A stretch of DNA of 64,000 nt from Halostagnicola larsenii XH-48 (lineage in GTDB: Archaea > Halobacteriota > Halobacteria > Halobacteriales > Natrialbaceae): the NCBI RefSeq assembly GCF_000517625.1, contig NZ_CP007055.1:2542001-2606000 (forward strand). The letters run 5' to 3'. Shown piece after piece: positions 38,758 through 51,260 of this stretch. Each line of letters opens with the position of its first letter. The first letter of the stretch is position 1. A model generated the notes under the pieces. That model made no database searches. It was not told the DNA's origin and worked only from the letters and a program-made list of their open reading frames with translations. The position numbers and the translations under genes are program-made.

Positions 38758-39126
38758 GTTATCGTAATCACCGTGTTTGGGAAATTCACCATGGAATGGG
38801 CAGTCTTCCAGGGAGGACGACCGGAGAATTCTGACCGCCTCATCCGGTGGCTCACACCCGAAGAGATACCTGATAAAACGGAAACTGATTCGTGAGGCTA
38901 CTCTCCAGAGAGGAGGCCATCGGCTTCCGAGGAAACGGAACGACAGCGTCTATTCTTTCACTTCGTTCCTCAGATTTTCATCGTAGAAACCTCTGGGTGC
39001 CAGGCGATACACGATAACGACCGCCCGAAATCCTCCCAGAGATCCAGGGCCAACGCCCTCGAGCATTGCCTCTGACCGACCTCCAAGCGTGTCGGTCAAG
39101 TGCCTCGAGACCCTACTCGAGTCATC
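38758..39126. other. Intergenic stretch before uvrB
   Basis: 370 bases. One open frame of 69 codons (38777-38986) lacks a ribosome-binding site, TATA box or recognisable protein and has frequent Arg/Ser, so I do not call it. No repeat or RNA gene seen. Confidence 0.5.
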
Positions 39127-41181
39127 GTGAGCGACACTCGAGGCCCACTGCAGCCGGATCGTCCAGACGCCGCCGAGCCGTTCGAGGTCGACGCGCCCTT
39201 CGACCCCGCCGGCGACCAACCCACGGCGATCGAGGAGTTAGCCGAGGGGTTCCGATCGGGGGCGGACAAGCAGACCCTGCTGGGCGTGACGGGGTCGGGA
39301 AAGACCAATACCGTCTCGTGGACGATAGAGGAGATCCAGCAGCCGACGCTGGTCATCGCCCACAACAAGACGCTGGCGGCCCAGCTCTACGAGGAGTTCC
39401 GGAACCTGTTTCCGAACAACGCCGTCGAGTACTTCGTCTCCTACTACGACTACTACCAGCCCGAGGCCTACGTCGAACAGAGCGATACCTACATCGACAA
39501 GGACGCCTCGATCAACGACGAGATCGACCGGCTTCGCCACTCCGCGACGCGCTCGCTTTTGACCCGCGAGGACGTGATCGTCGTCGCATCCGTCTCCGCG
39601 ATCTACGGCCTCGGTGACCCGCGAAACTACGTCGACATGTCCCTGCGACTCGAGGTCGGCGAGGAGGTCGGCCGCGACGAACTCTTAAAGCGGCTCGTGG
39701 ACCTGAACTACGAGCGCAACGACGTCGACTTCACGCAGGGGACCTTCCGCGTGCGCGGCGACACCGTCGAAATCTACCCGATGTACGGCCGCTACGCGGT
39801 CCGGGTCGAACTCTGGGGCGACGAGATCGACCGCATGATCAAGGTCGACCCGCTCGAGGGCGAAGCCAAGGGCGAACAGCAGGCCGTGCTCGTCCACCCC
39901 GCGGAGCACTACTCGATCCCGGAGACGAAACTCGAGAACGCGATGGACGAGATCCGGGACGACTTAGAGTCGCGGATCAGTTACTTCGAGCGACAGGGCG
40001 ACCTCGTCGCCGCCCAGCGAATCGAGGAGCGAACGACCTTCGACCTCGAGATGATGCAAGAGACCGGCTACTGTTCGGGCATCGAGAACTACTCGCTGTA
40101 CCTCTCGGATCGCGAGTCGGGCGAGGCGCCCTACACGCTGCTCGATTACTTCCCCGAGGACTTCCTGACCGTCGTCGACGAATCCCACCAGACCATCCCA
40201 CAGATTCGGGGCCAGTTCGCCGGCGATAAGTCCCGCAAGGACTCGCTGGTCGAGAACGGATTTCGACTGCCGACGGCCTACGACAACCGACCGCTCACCT
40301 TCGAGGAGTTCGAGGAAAAGACCGACCGGACGCTGTACGTCTCTGCGACCCCGAGCGACTACGAGCGCGAAGAGAGCGACCAGATCGTCGAGCAGATCGT
40401 TCGACCAACCCACCTCGTCGACCCCGAGGTGGAGGTCTCGTCCGCCAGCGGGCAGGTAGACGACCTGATGGATCGCATCGACCAGCGCATCGAGCGCGAC
40501 GAGCGCACCCTCGTGACGACGCTCACCAAGCGGATGGCCGAGGACCTGACCGAATACCTCGAGGAAGCCGGCGTGAACGTCGCGTACATGCACGACGAGA
40601 CCGACACCTTAGAGCGCCACGAGATCATCCGTTCGCTCCGATTGGGGGAGATCGACGTCCTCGTCGGCATCAACCTCCTGCGGGAGGGACTGGACATCCC
40701 CGAGGTGAGCCTCGTCGCGATCCTCGACGCCGACCAGGAAGGGTTCTTGCGAAGCGAGACGACGCTCGTCCAGACGATGGGTCGGGCCGCGCGAAACGTC
40801 AACGGCGAGGTCGTCCTCTACGCCGACGACCCCTCGAGCGCGATGGCCGACGCGATCGAAGAGACCCAGCGCCGCCGCCGGATTCAACAGCGGTACAACG
40901 AGGAACACGGCCACGAGCCGACCACGATCGAGAAGGAAGTCGGCGAGACCAACCTGCCCGGAAGCAAGACCGACACCAGCGAGGTATCCGGACGCGACCT
41001 CGCGGACGACGACGAAGCGGCACGGTACGTACAGGAACTCGAGGATCGGATGGAAGAAGCCGCGGGGAACCTCGAGTTCGAACTGGCGGCGGATATTCGA
41101 GACCGGATTCGAGAGGTGCGCGAGGAGTTCGAACTCGAGAGCGACGAGGAGGGCATCGCGCCGCCGGCCGAGGAATTCTGA
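39127..41181 (+). CDS. uvrB: Excinuclease ABC subunit B
   Basis: 684 residues starting at a GTG ([11 protein letters not shown]); an upstream GTG at 39100 would add nine residues that the family lacks. Walker A GVTGSGKT is near residue 53, followed by the beta-hairpin [10 protein letters not shown] that inserts between the DNA strands. The helicase motif V/VI region ([13 protein letters not shown]) and the C-terminal UVR motif that binds UvrC are present. Bacterial-type nucleotide excision repair; haloarchaea acquired these genes. uvrC is at 43793-45535. Confidence 0.97.
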   Translation: MSDTRGPLQPDRPDAAEPFEVDAPFDPAGDQPTAIEELAEGFRSGADKQTLLGVTGSGKTNTVSWTIEEIQQPTLVIAHNKTLAAQLYEEFRNLFPNNAVEYFVSYYDYYQPEAYVEQSDTYIDKDASINDEIDRLRHSATRSLLTREDVIVVASVSAIYGLGDPRNYVDMSLRLEVGEEVGRDELLKRLVDLNYERNDVDFTQGTFRVRGDTVEIYPMYGRYAVRVELWGDEIDRMIKVDPLEGEAKGEQQAVLVHPAEHYSIPETKLENAMDEIRDDLESRISYFERQGDLVAAQRIEERTTFDLEMMQETGYCSGIENYSLYLSDRESGEAPYTLLDYFPEDFLTVVDESHQTIPQIRGQFAGDKSRKDSLVENGFRLPTAYDNRPLTFEEFEEKTDRTLYVSATPSDYEREESDQIVEQIVRPTHLVDPEVEVSSASGQVDDLMDRIDQRIERDERTLVTTLTKRMAEDLTEYLEEAGVNVAYMHDETDTLERHEIIRSLRLGEIDVLVGINLLREGLDIPEVSLVAILDADQEGFLRSETTLVQTMGRAARNVNGEVVLYADDPSSAMADAIEETQRRRRIQQRYNEEHGHEPTTIEKEVGETNLPGSKTDTSEVSGRDLADDDEAARYVQELEDRMEEAAGNLEFELAADIRDRIREVREEFELESDEEGIAPPAEEF

Positions 41182-41290
41182 GCGCGGACGAGCGGTCGCG
41201 TTCACTGCCTGTAACGCTTGTTTTCGAATTTGTGTTCTCGTCCACGTAGTCCAATTTTGCTACGCTTTTCACACCCTAGAACGTCGACCG

Positions 41291-42514
41291 CTAGAGCACG
41301 CCGAATCCGAACTCGGCCATGCCGAAGACGGGACCCCACAGGAAGTGGAGGGCGACGCCGACGACCACGGCGGGCAGGAAGTTGTAGATCGTGGCGACGA
41401 TGGCGGCTCTGGCGTCGACGGCAAGCAGGGGAAACAGCGCGTCGCCGTCCTGGGCGATGGCGTTGGCGGAGAGCGCGGAGAACGGCAGTCCACCTTCGGC
41501 GTAGACGCTCGCCAGCAGGATCTGCGGGCCACAGCCGGGGATCAACCCGACCACCGCGCCACCGATCGGTGCGAGAACGCCCGCAGCCGCCGCGATGGTC
41601 GCGACGTTCATCCCGGTCAAGAGGACGGCGTATTCGTAGACGAGAAAGGCGACGAGCACCCAGACGGTGACGAAACTCGTCTCCATCGCCGCGTGGGTGA
41701 GCGTATCGTAGATCGAGCCGAAGGAGTCTCGAGCCCGTGCGACCTCCCCTTCGCCGACGTAGTGGCGGCCGACGCCGTAGAGGTACAGCGACAGCACCGC
41801 GCCGGCGATGCCGACGACCGTGAACAGGCCGTCGAATCCGAGTCCGAGCGCGAGCGGAACCTCGGGACCGCCCCGAAGCAGGTAGAGCGTTCCGAGGGCG
41901 AGCCCCGCCAAGGCGGCGGTCCACCACAGGACGTGCGCGAGGTGAGAGAGCGGCGTGAGCACTCGAGACTGCCGATCGGGACCCGACTCGTGGGCGTGAG
42001 TGGGGGCCGGGCCGCCGTAGTCGTGAGCGGGGTTGGGACCGACGCCCTTGTTGACCACGGTGCCGCCGTCGGCCATCGCGGGCGAAAGCTGTGCGACCGC
42101 GTTGTCGACTCGAGTGACGCCCAGGCCGACGGTATCGACGAGGTAGCCGGTCGCGACCGAGGCGACGAAGGCGATGGCGTAGGCGTAGAGTGCGGCCTCG
42201 GGGGCGAGCGCGAGGATCACGAACGCCGAGTCGCCGGCGGTCGCGCCCAGGGTTGCGACGACGGTCCCGAAGCTAACCGTTCCGCGGACGTAAAGCGGCA
42301 TGACGATGATCGCACCGCCGCAGCCGGGAGTCAGTCCCAGCAGGCCGCCGAACAGCACTTGCAGTCGCTCGTTGCCCTCGATCGCGCCGATGACGGCCCC
42401 GTCGGTCCAGTACTGGAGCAGGCCGAAGGCGAGGATCGTCACCGCGACGAACGCGCTCACCTGAACGTACCCGTCCCGAAGCGACGCCAGAAAGACCTCA
42501 ATTAGTTCGTTCAC
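41291..42514 (-). CDS. Permease of the putative manganese transporter family (PF11449-like)
   Basis: 407 residues, about ten membrane segments arranged as two related halves. Each half has a re-entrant-looking motif: GLTPGCGGAIIVMPLY and GLIPGCGPQILLASVY. A central hydrophilic loop (about residues 150-185) contains several His residues (PAHDYGGPAPTHAHE), suggesting metal binding. Family members are thought to export or import Mn2+; the direction is not established here. A TTAGA-n4-TCTAA palindrome lies 40 bases upstream. Confidence 0.78.
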   Translation of the reverse strand: MNELIEVFLASLRDGYVQVSAFVAVTILAFGLLQYWTDGAVIGAIEGNERLQVLFGGLLGLTPGCGGAIIVMPLYVRGTVSFGTVVATLGATAGDSAFVILALAPEAALYAYAIAFVASVATGYLVDTVGLGVTRVDNAVAQLSPAMADGGTVVNKGVGPNPAHDYGGPAPTHAHESGPDRQSRVLTPLSHLAHVLWWTAALAGLALGTLYLLRGGPEVPLALGLGFDGLFTVVGIAGAVLSLYLYGVGRHYVGEGEVARARDSFGSIYDTLTHAAMETSFVTVWVLVAFLVYEYAVLLTGMNVATIAAAAGVLAPIGGAVVGLIPGCGPQILLASVYAEGGLPFSALSANAIAQDGDALFPLLAVDARAAIVATIYNFLPAVVVGVALHFLWGPVFGMAEFGFGVL

Positions 42515-42553
42515 GGGCCCTCACCTGAGAATTGGCTCTGGCTGGCCCAATGA

Positions 42554-42567
42554 TTAGACATCTCTAA
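42554..42567 (-). promoter_or_regulatory. Palindrome, candidate metal-regulator operator
   Basis: ttagacatctctaa is a perfect 5+4+5 inverted repeat 40-53 bases before the permease start and next to an AT-rich box (aaaaatagat). DtxR-family metal regulators bind such TTAG/CTAA palindromes in haloarchaea, so Mn- or Fe-dependent control is plausible. Confidence 0.5.
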
Positions 42568-42795
42568 AAATAGATTTGCCACCATCAGGTAAATAGTTGC
42601 TGGTGACACCACTGCGTTGCAGGTATCGACGCAACTGGCTCGACGCGGTTTGTCCGCCCACGCCCGGTATCAGGGCATTGGCCCCGGATTACCGGCAGAT
42701 GGTTGGTAGACGCTAACCAGCTGATAGACGCTATCAATCCGACGGCAGGCGAGAAAACGCGCCGCGGGTAGCGAGCAAAAGCACGCTCGAGGCCG

Positions 42796-43317
42796 CTACA
42801 ACTCGAGCGTGTAGACCACTTCAGGATAGAACTCGCCGTCGATTTCGACCTCGCCCTCACCGGTTCGTTCGAATCCGAGCGACTCGTAGAAGCCCCGTCC
42901 CCCGTCGTTGAAGGCGAAGTCGATCAACTGGATTCGATCGACGTCGTAGGCCTCGAGTTGAATTCTGAGCCGCTCGTGGAGCCTCGTGCCGATCCCTTGT
43001 CCCTGATAGTCGGGGTGGACGTACAGTCGAAGCACGTCAGCCGTCTCGCCGTGGACGACGGCCTGCGCGAAGCCGACGAGTTGATCCGCCGCTTCGTGGT
43101 CGTCCGACTCGCCGGTGGCTGCGTCCTCGACCTCGACGACCAGAACGATGGTTCCGGGCGCCTCGAGCGGAATCGCACCCTCGCCGTACCACTCGTCGAT
43201 GGCCCAGTCGATCGTCTCCGCGTCGAGTTCGTCGTAGGTGTCGTGCCACGTCTCCCGGGCGACCGCCCTGATCGACTCGAGGTCGTCCGCCGTCGCGAGT
43301 CGAACGTGCATACTCAC
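42796..43317 (-). CDS. GNAT family N-acetyltransferase
   Basis: 173 residues. The acetyl-CoA loop is YVHPDYQGQGIGTRLHERL, and the FYESLGF segment near the C-terminus is typical. An acidic insertion (about residues 68-80, EDAATGESDDHEA) is species-specific. The start may be at the first or the third codon (MSMHVR). The substrate is unknown. Confidence 0.88.
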   Translation of the reverse strand: MSMHVRLATADDLESIRAVARETWHDTYDELDAETIDWAIDEWYGEGAIPLEAPGTIVLVVEVEDAATGESDDHEAADQLVGFAQAVVHGETADVLRLYVHPDYQGQGIGTRLHERLRIQLEAYDVDRIQLIDFAFNDGGRGFYESLGFERTGEGEVEIDGEFYPEVVYTLEL

Positions 43318-43402
43318 AGAGTAGACCGAGAGCGCTAAAGGTGTTCTCGATTTTCGAGTCGAATGGTGGTCGAAACGCTGCGCCGATGAACGAGCAGACG
43401 AC

Positions 43403-43699
43403 CTACTTCCGGATTTCGAATCCGCGGTCGCGAAGCAACTCCGGAACTCGATCTTGGTGGTCGCCCTGGAGTTCGATCCGGCCCTCGTCGACCGTTCCTC
43501 CCGTTCCCATCGCGCTCTTGAGGTCGGACGCGACCGACTGTATCTCCGAGTCCGGCAGGTCGAACCCTTCGATGATCGTCACCGGCTTTCCGTACCGCCG
43601 AGTCTCCATCCGGATCGAGAGCACCTGCTGGGAGGTCTCGAGGTCTCCCTGACTGTCGAGTTCGTCGAGCAAGTCGTCGAGCGAATCGTCGTTTGACAC
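43403..43699 (-). CDS. Second SUI1-family protein (YciH-like), no zinc motif
   Basis: 98 residues starting at GTG (VSNDDSLDDLLDEL). The N-terminal helix replaces the Cys motif found in the paralog at 3343. SUI1 core: RMETRRYGKPVTIIEGFD and TGGTVDEGRIELQGDH. Bacterial YciH and archaeal second SUI1 proteins resemble eIF1 and may tune initiation. It overlaps nothing and lies 93 bases beyond the uvrC stop on the same strand. A longer frame from 43747 is less family-like. Confidence 0.85.
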   Translation of the reverse strand: MSNDDSLDDLLDELDSQGDLETSQQVLSIRMETRRYGKPVTIIEGFDLPDSEIQSVASDLKSAMGTGGTVDEGRIELQGDHQDRVPELLRDRGFEIRK

Positions 43700-43792
43700 A
43701 CGATACCATTGTTCGCCATCGGCTATAGCCCTGTCCTTGCAACCCAAGGGGTCCGGAAACCGAGACGACCCGACCGGTCCGGATTGCCCGAT

Positions 43793-45535
43793 TTACAACC
43801 TTGTTTTGATCGTCTCGGCCGTCTTCTCGCCGACGCCGGCGACGCTTCGAAGGTCCTCGAGCGACGCCTCGCGGACGTTTTCGACGCTGCCGAATCGCCC
43901 CAAAAGCTGCTTTCGCGTCTCCGGGCCGACGCCCGGCACGTCGTCTAACACCGTCTTCACCTCGTCGCGGATCGTCTGGTGGTACTGCACCGCAAAGCGG
44001 TGGGACTCGTCGCGAACGCGCTGGAGGAGGTGCAGGTGCGGGGCGTCAGACGGCCAGGAGTACTCCCGATCGGGCGTGATTACCAGCTCTTCGGCCTTCG
44101 CCAGCGCGATCGCCGGCACGTCCCAGCCAACCTCGGCGAGCGCGTCTCGAGCCGCCTCGAGCTGACCCGCCCCGCCGTCGATCACCAGCAGGTCGGGGTC
44201 GGGGCGGTCGTCCCGACCCTCGACGGCGCGGCGGGCGCGCCACTCGAGCAGCGCCCGCATGTTGTCATAGTCGTCGTTCTGATCGGTGAGCTTCTTTCGG
44301 CGGTAATCGGCCTTTTCGGCGTTACCGTCCACGAACGTGACGTTGCTACCGACCGCCGATTTCCCCTGGGCGTGGCTCACGTCGAACCCCTCGAGGCGAG
44401 CGGCCGACTCGAGGCCGAGCGCGTCGGCGAGCATGCCGCACTCGTCGCGACCGCCGACGTTCCGCCGGGCGTTTTTCAGCGCGAGGTCGACGAGTTTCGC
44501 CTCCCGTCCGGCACCTGGGACGCGGACGTCGACGCCCTCTGTCTCGAGCCAGCCCGCGACCTCCTCGTCGCCGTGGCGTTCGGGGAGCAACAGGGCGTCC
44601 GGCAGGTCCCGCTCGGCGTAGTACTGGACGAGAAACGCCGCGAGAACGGACGAGACGCGCTCCGTCTCGCGGTCGGGGGCCGGCGCTTCGACGCGGTGGC
44701 GGTCCCGCTCGATTAGCTTCCCGTCTTCGGCGCGAAGCCGCGCGACCGTCGCGTCCTCGCCTTCGATCGCGACGCCCAGCACGTCGACGGCCCGTTCGTG
44801 GCCGACCGACTGGACGGCTTCGCCGCCCTCGCCGTGGAACGCTTCGACGGACTCGAGTCGATCCCGAACGTTGGCCGCGCGTTCGAAATTCTTGTCCTGC
44901 GCCGCGTCCTCCATCTCCCGCCGGAGCGGATCCGCAAGAATTCCGGTTTCGCCCTCGAGAAAACGTTCGACTACAGTGACGTCCTCGCCGTAGCTCTCGA
45001 GGCCGATTTCGCGGGTGCAGGGGGCGGTACAGAGTCCCATCTCGTAGTCGAGACACGGCCTGTCTCGACCCGAGTACTTGTGGTCCGAACAGCCCCGGAC
45101 GCCGTAGGTTTCCCGCAGCGCTTTGACGACGGTTTCGACCCGACCTTTGTCCGTGTACGGCCCGAAAACGGTCGCGGACTCGTTGGGGTCTCGCGTGATC
45201 TCGATCCGCGGGGCTGCGTGGTCCGTCAACTGAACCATCGGGTAGGACTTGTCGTCTTTCAGCCGGACGTTGTAGCGGGGCTGGTGGCGTTTGATCAGGT
45301 TCGCCTCGAGCAACAGCGCCTGGGTCTCCGTGTCCGTGACGGCGATTTCGATGTCGTCGGCGCGGTCGACCATCCGCCGGATCCGGGCGCTTCGTGGATC
45401 GGCATACGAGTGTACGCGGTCTCGGAGGTCAACGGCCTTCCCGACGTAGACGGTGACTTCGTCCGCGCGGAACTGGTAGACGCCGGGCTCTCGCGGCAGC
45501 GACCGCGCCCGCTCGCGAACCGTCTCGGCGTTCAT
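43793..45535 (-). CDS. uvrC: Excinuclease ABC subunit C
   Basis: 580 residues from [17 protein letters not shown] nuclease at residues ~18-28 ([17 protein letters not shown]), a Cys motif (CSDHK ... [13 protein letters not shown]), a UVR domain for UvrB ([20 protein letters not shown]), an RNase H-like 5' nuclease ([17 protein letters not shown] and [14 protein letters not shown]), and C-terminal helix-hairpin-helix repeats ([25 protein letters not shown]). All domains are intact. It completes the UvrB-UvrC part of the repair system encoded 2.6 kb away. Confidence 0.97.
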   Translation of the reverse strand: MNAETVRERARSLPREPGVYQFRADEVTVYVGKAVDLRDRVHSYADPRSARIRRMVDRADDIEIAVTDTETQALLLEANLIKRHQPRYNVRLKDDKSYPMVQLTDHAAPRIEITRDPNESATVFGPYTDKGRVETVVKALRETYGVRGCSDHKYSGRDRPCLDYEMGLCTAPCTREIGLESYGEDVTVVERFLEGETGILADPLRREMEDAAQDKNFERAANVRDRLESVEAFHGEGGEAVQSVGHERAVDVLGVAIEGEDATVARLRAEDGKLIERDRHRVEAPAPDRETERVSSVLAAFLVQYYAERDLPDALLLPERHGDEEVAGWLETEGVDVRVPGAGREAKLVDLALKNARRNVGGRDECGMLADALGLESAARLEGFDVSHAQGKSAVGSNVTFVDGNAEKADYRRKKLTDQNDDYDNMRALLEWRARRAVEGRDDRPDPDLLVIDGGAGQLEAARDALAEVGWDVPAIALAKAEELVITPDREYSWPSDAPHLHLLQRVRDESHRFAVQYHQTIRDEVKTVLDDVPGVGPETRKQLLGRFGSVENVREASLEDLRSVAGVGEKTAETIKTRL

Positions 45536-45669
45536 CGGCGGCCCTATGCGTTCGACGACTTTCAGCCTACCGTCACAGCGATTCCCACGCCGACTCGAGC
45601 GAGCGCAGAAGACGGGCGTGAAAATCTCGACGCGATACTTTCTCGGTGATCGACCCACAAGAACGGCCC

Positions 45670-45939
45670 ATGAGTGACTCGACGGTACGATGCTGGCTGG
45701 TCGAGCGGACGTTCGACGACCGAAACCTCGTGACGATCGTCTACGCGACGCCCGACGGTTCGAAGTACCACCAGCGGGAACGATCGGCGATGTCCCTTCA
45801 GCAAGGATCGGCGGTGACCGCGGCGGCCGACGTCGATCCGGACGAACTCGAGGCAGTCACCGACGAGGAGACTCGAGAGCGCTACGCTTCTGAAGTCGAG
45901 CGAACGGCGAACGCGCACGAACCGGACGAGGAAATCTAA
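45670..45939 (+). CDS. Uncharacterised haloarchaeal protein
   Basis: 89 residues ([15 protein letters not shown]...). The first half forms beta strands ([20 protein letters not shown]); the second is acidic and helical. A conserved haloarchaeal family by appearance; no number assigned with confidence. It is divergent from uvrC, 134 bases away. Confidence 0.72.
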   Translation: MSDSTVRCWLVERTFDDRNLVTIVYATPDGSKYHQRERSAMSLQQGSAVTAAADVDPDELEAVTDEETRERYASEVERTANAHEPDEEI

Positions 45940-46046
45940 CGGGTTTACGCGCGATCCCGAAACGCCGCTCGAGGCCTAGTCACGGTTTCTCACCCCCGTA
46001 CCTACTGTGGAAAAAGCTTATCGGTCCCCAGTGAGTGAAGCGACCT

Positions 46047-46970
46047 ATGGCCGCTATAGAAGCCACTGCCCTGACAAAATCCTACGGTCGCACGCTCGCG
46101 CTCGAGGACCTCTCCTTCGAGGTCGGCGAAGGCGAAGTGTTCGGCTTTCTGGGTCCAAACGGTGCCGGAAAGTCCACGACGATTAACGTCCTCCTCGACT
46201 TCATCCGGCCGACCGCCGGCGAGGTGAGCGTCCTCGGGATGGATGCACAGGCACGGAGCCGTGACATCCGCAAGCGGACCGGCGTCCTCCCCGAAGGGTT
46301 CGAGACCTACGACCGGCTCACCGGTCGCCAGCACCTCGAGTTCGCCCTCAACTCGAAAAACGCCGACGATGATCCGGACGAACTCCTCGAACGGGTCGGC
46401 ATCCCCGACGCCGCCGACAAAAAGGCCGGCGGCTACTCGAAGGGGATGTCCCAGCGACTCATGCTCGCGATGGCGCTCGTCGGCGAACCCGACCTCCTGA
46501 TTCTCGACGAGCCCTCGACTGGCCTCGACCCCAACGGGGCCCGGGAAATGCGCGAAATCGTACTCGAGGAAGCAGATCGCGGCGCGACGATCTTCTTCTC
46601 GAGTCACATCATGGAGCAGGTCGAAGCGGTCTGTGACCGCGTCGGCATCCTCAAGGACGGACAGATGGTCGCCGTCGATACCGTCAAAGGACTGCGGGAT
46701 TCGGTCAGCACCGGAACGACGCTTCGAATCACCGTCGACCGGATCGACAACGGTGCGGTCAACAACATCCGCGCGATGCCGGAAGTCACCGCCGTCAGAA
46801 CGGATGAGAGCGGTCCATCGCTCATCGTCGAGTGTAACGGGTCGAAAACGACCGTGCTGAACGAGATCGAACAGCAGGGACTCGAGGTTCGGGACTTCCA
46901 GACCAAGGAGGCGTCGCTCGAGGATGTCTTCCAATCGTACACGACCGGACGGGAGGTGCGCGCCCAATGA
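46047..46970 (+). CDS. ABC transporter ATP-binding protein (ABC-2 type)
   Basis: 307 residues from MAAIEATALTKSYG. Walker A GPNGAGKST near residue 38, signature YSKGMSQRLMLAMAL, Walker B LLILDEPSTGLDP and the switch His in FFSSHIMEQ. The C-terminal ~80 residues are a regulatory domain usual in this family. A longer open frame adds four residues. It overlaps its permease gene by four bases. Substrate unknown. Confidence 0.95.
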   Translation: MAAIEATALTKSYGRTLALEDLSFEVGEGEVFGFLGPNGAGKSTTINVLLDFIRPTAGEVSVLGMDAQARSRDIRKRTGVLPEGFETYDRLTGRQHLEFALNSKNADDDPDELLERVGIPDAADKKAGGYSKGMSQRLMLAMALVGEPDLLILDEPSTGLDPNGAREMREIVLEEADRGATIFFSSHIMEQVEAVCDRVGILKDGQMVAVDTVKGLRDSVSTGTTLRITVDRIDNGAVNNIRAMPEVTAVRTDESGPSLIVECNGSKTTVLNEIEQQGLEVRDFQTKEASLEDVFQSYTTGREVRAQ

Positions 46971-47932
46971 GCACCGAAACCGCGAGCAGCTCGAGGTCGG
47001 GGTCGGCGACGAGTTCGATCAACCTCGAGAGCGTCCGCGCCGTCGCGAAGAAGGACTTCCAGGATGCGGTTCGCTCGTGGGTGTTCTGGGGACTGAGTTT
47101 CCTCTTCTTCCTGTTGCTGGTCGGTATCACAGGCGGGTTGGCGTATTTCAGTACCGGGTCCGGGTCGACGCAGGAATTGACGACGGGTGGGCTCATTTCG
47201 ATCGTTAGTCAGGTGACGCGGGTCATTATCCCCCTGATCGCACTGGTATTGGGCTGGAAGGCGATCGCCGGCGAACGAGAGAGCGGCACCATCAAAGTGT
47301 TGCTCTCGCTCCCACACTCGCGAAAGGACGTGGTGCTCGGCAAACTGATCGGCCGCTCGGCCGTGCTGTCGCTGTCGATGATCATCGGGTTCGGCCTCGC
47401 GGCCGTCGTCGTCGCCGCGTTGATGGGCGGTTTCGATATCGCCCAGTACGTCGGACTGCTCGGAATGGCGATCCTCTACGGGCTTGCCTACACCGGTATC
47501 GCCGTCTCACTCTCCTCGCTAACCAAATCGACGACGCTCGCTGGTGGTGCGATCTTCGGCGTCTTCATGTTGTTTTACGGCGCCTGGAACTTCATCCGCC
47601 TCGGATTCGGGATGCTGGTGAGCCGAGACATAATCAGTGGGGTCACGTACACGCGGACGGCTGAGATGCCAGATGGGACGACTACGGAGTTTACGAGTGA
47701 GCGAGTGCCCGACTTTGTATTGTTCATCGAGTCACTCGATCCGGGCAACGCCTTCAATAACGCGCTCTCGATCGTGAGCCCGGCCATCGACGGCGTCACG
47801 TATCCGGGTTATATGTTCCCGGACGGATTGCCGTTCTACCTCGAGGACTGGGTCTCCTTTATCATCCTGCTTTGCTGGATCGTCATCCCGACTGCCATCG
47901 CACTCTGGCGGTTCGACCGGGTCGACCTGTAA
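46967..47932 (+). CDS. ABC-2 transporter permease
   Basis: 321 residues. A Ser-rich N-terminus precedes six membrane segments, among them the first near residue 40-60 (WGLSFLFFLLLVGITGGLAYF), a cluster around 80-180 and a last one near residues 295-315. Between segments lies an extracytoplasmic loop (about 225-280). GWKAIAGERESGTIKVLLSLP is the typical ABC-2/NosY cytoplasmic coupling segment. Works with the ATPase encoded directly upstream (ATGA overlap). Confidence 0.92.
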   Translation: MSTETASSSRSGSATSSINLESVRAVAKKDFQDAVRSWVFWGLSFLFFLLLVGITGGLAYFSTGSGSTQELTTGGLISIVSQVTRVIIPLIALVLGWKAIAGERESGTIKVLLSLPHSRKDVVLGKLIGRSAVLSLSMIIGFGLAAVVVAALMGGFDIAQYVGLLGMAILYGLAYTGIAVSLSSLTKSTTLAGGAIFGVFMLFYGAWNFIRLGFGMLVSRDIISGVTYTRTAEMPDGTTTEFTSERVPDFVLFIESLDPGNAFNNALSIVSPAIDGVTYPGYMFPDGLPFYLEDWVSFIILLCWIVIPTAIALWRFDRVDL

Positions 47933-47950
47933 CAGCCGATTTCTTTCGTT

Positions 47951-48343
47951 TTACGACTCGAGCGCACTGTGCTCCTCGAGAACCGATCGGAGCGCCGTCG
48001 AGAGCTCTTCGAACCGCTCCATCGAGAGCGGGTCGGTCGTCACCCAGACGCCGATGTCGCCGCTGATGACGCGCGTGAGATAGCCGTTTTCGAACATTCG
48101 AATCGTCGCCTCGTACTCCCCGAGCTGGGTGTTCCGGTAGGCCGACTGCGACCGGAAGCCGAGCGCCTCGTGTTCGGCGAAGCCGACGAGGTCGGCCGTT
48201 CGCTCGAGGTCGGAGCGGAGGTACAGCTGTTCGACCTCGTCTTCGGTGAAGTAGGTAATGCTCCGGAGTTCGTCGCCGACAGCGGTTCGACAGACGCTCT
48301 CGAGTTCGTCGACCAATTCCTGATCGATGTTACCAGTGCCCAT
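47951..48343 (-). CDS. Uncharacterised haloarchaeal protein (DUF7522-like)
   Basis: 130 residues. A helical start (IDQELVDELESVCRTAVGDE) is followed by an alternating alpha/beta body (SITYFTEDEVEQLYLRSDLE ... YEATIRMFENGYLTRVI) that resembles roadblock or heterocyst-type profilin-like folds. From memory it fits DUF7522. No catalytic motif is visible. Convergent with the ABC permease gene, 18 bases apart. Confidence 0.78.
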   Translation of the reverse strand: MGTGNIDQELVDELESVCRTAVGDELRSITYFTEDEVEQLYLRSDLERTADLVGFAEHEALGFRSQSAYRNTQLGEYEATIRMFENGYLTRVISGDIGVWVTTDPLSMERFEELSTALRSVLEEHSALES

Positions 48344-48526
48344 ATGCGATCATGGGGGCGATCGGACAATAGCGTGACGGTCACCGAACGCTTCGCGGGG
48401 TTGTCGGTGCGTTTCGAGTCGTGCAGCTACGAAGGAGAAAACCGGGTGCCGCATACTGCAAAGCGAGCATGACACGCCGGTACGAGGTATCACGCTGCTA
48501 GATAGCATCGACATGCGGTCCGCAAG

Positions 48527-50662
<2,136 letters not shown>

Positions 50663-50808
50663 TTAAAGTCGCTGTCTCTCGCGCCGAGACGGCATCGACC
50701 GCTGATGGAGTATCGGCTGTCGGAGATTGAGCGGGCGCTCGTATCGTGCTGACGGTCCGCAAAATCGGAGCCACAAACTGGCTCCGTGCACCGAACGGAA
50801 CCTACCGC

Positions 50809-51078
50809 TTAGACAGATGGCGTCTCGAGGGTCCAACCGGGATCGTGTCCCGTCTGATCGATCGCATCGGCCCGACACGCCGGGCAGTAGTCGGGCGTCG
50901 TACTCTCGTTTCGGGGGACATAGACCGCGCCGCCACACGTCACGCACGCATCGGAAACGACAGTTACACAGTCGTGACAGAGGTTGAAGTCGTCGACTGT
51001 GAGCTCGCGCAGGGGTTCGAGTTGTTTGTCCAAGAGATACTCGTCGATGACCGCCTGACAGTTGTGGCACGGTTTCAT
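50809..51078 (-). CDS. Small zinc-finger protein (DUF7571-like)
   Basis: 89 residues with four Cys-x2-Cys pairs (CHNC, CHDC, CVTC, CPAC), enough for two zinc-ribbon sites. Appears to be a haloarchaeal conserved family, possibly DUF7571. May bind nucleic acid or protein; no direct evidence. Confidence 0.78.
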   Translation of the reverse strand: MKPCHNCQAVIDEYLLDKQLEPLRELTVDDFNLCHDCVTVVSDACVTCGGAVYVPRNESTTPDYCPACRADAIDQTGHDPGWTLETPSV

Positions 51079-51260
51079 AGCGATGCGTCCGGTACCATGT
51101 CATAGTAACACAAAGGTCTGTCGCCCGTGCCAACCCTCGCGCCACTTCGCCGTCGTGTGGATTTCGACGACAGTGGCGACTCGATCGGGGCCGAAGACAG
51201 CCGTTGATCGGCGATCCGAAACCTGAACTGGTTTATTCCCGGCCTGAAAACCATCGGTCG

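Noticed and set aside
38777-38986. A 69-codon frame before uvrB
   Set aside because: No promoter, ribosome-binding site or recognisable protein; basic, low-quality composition.
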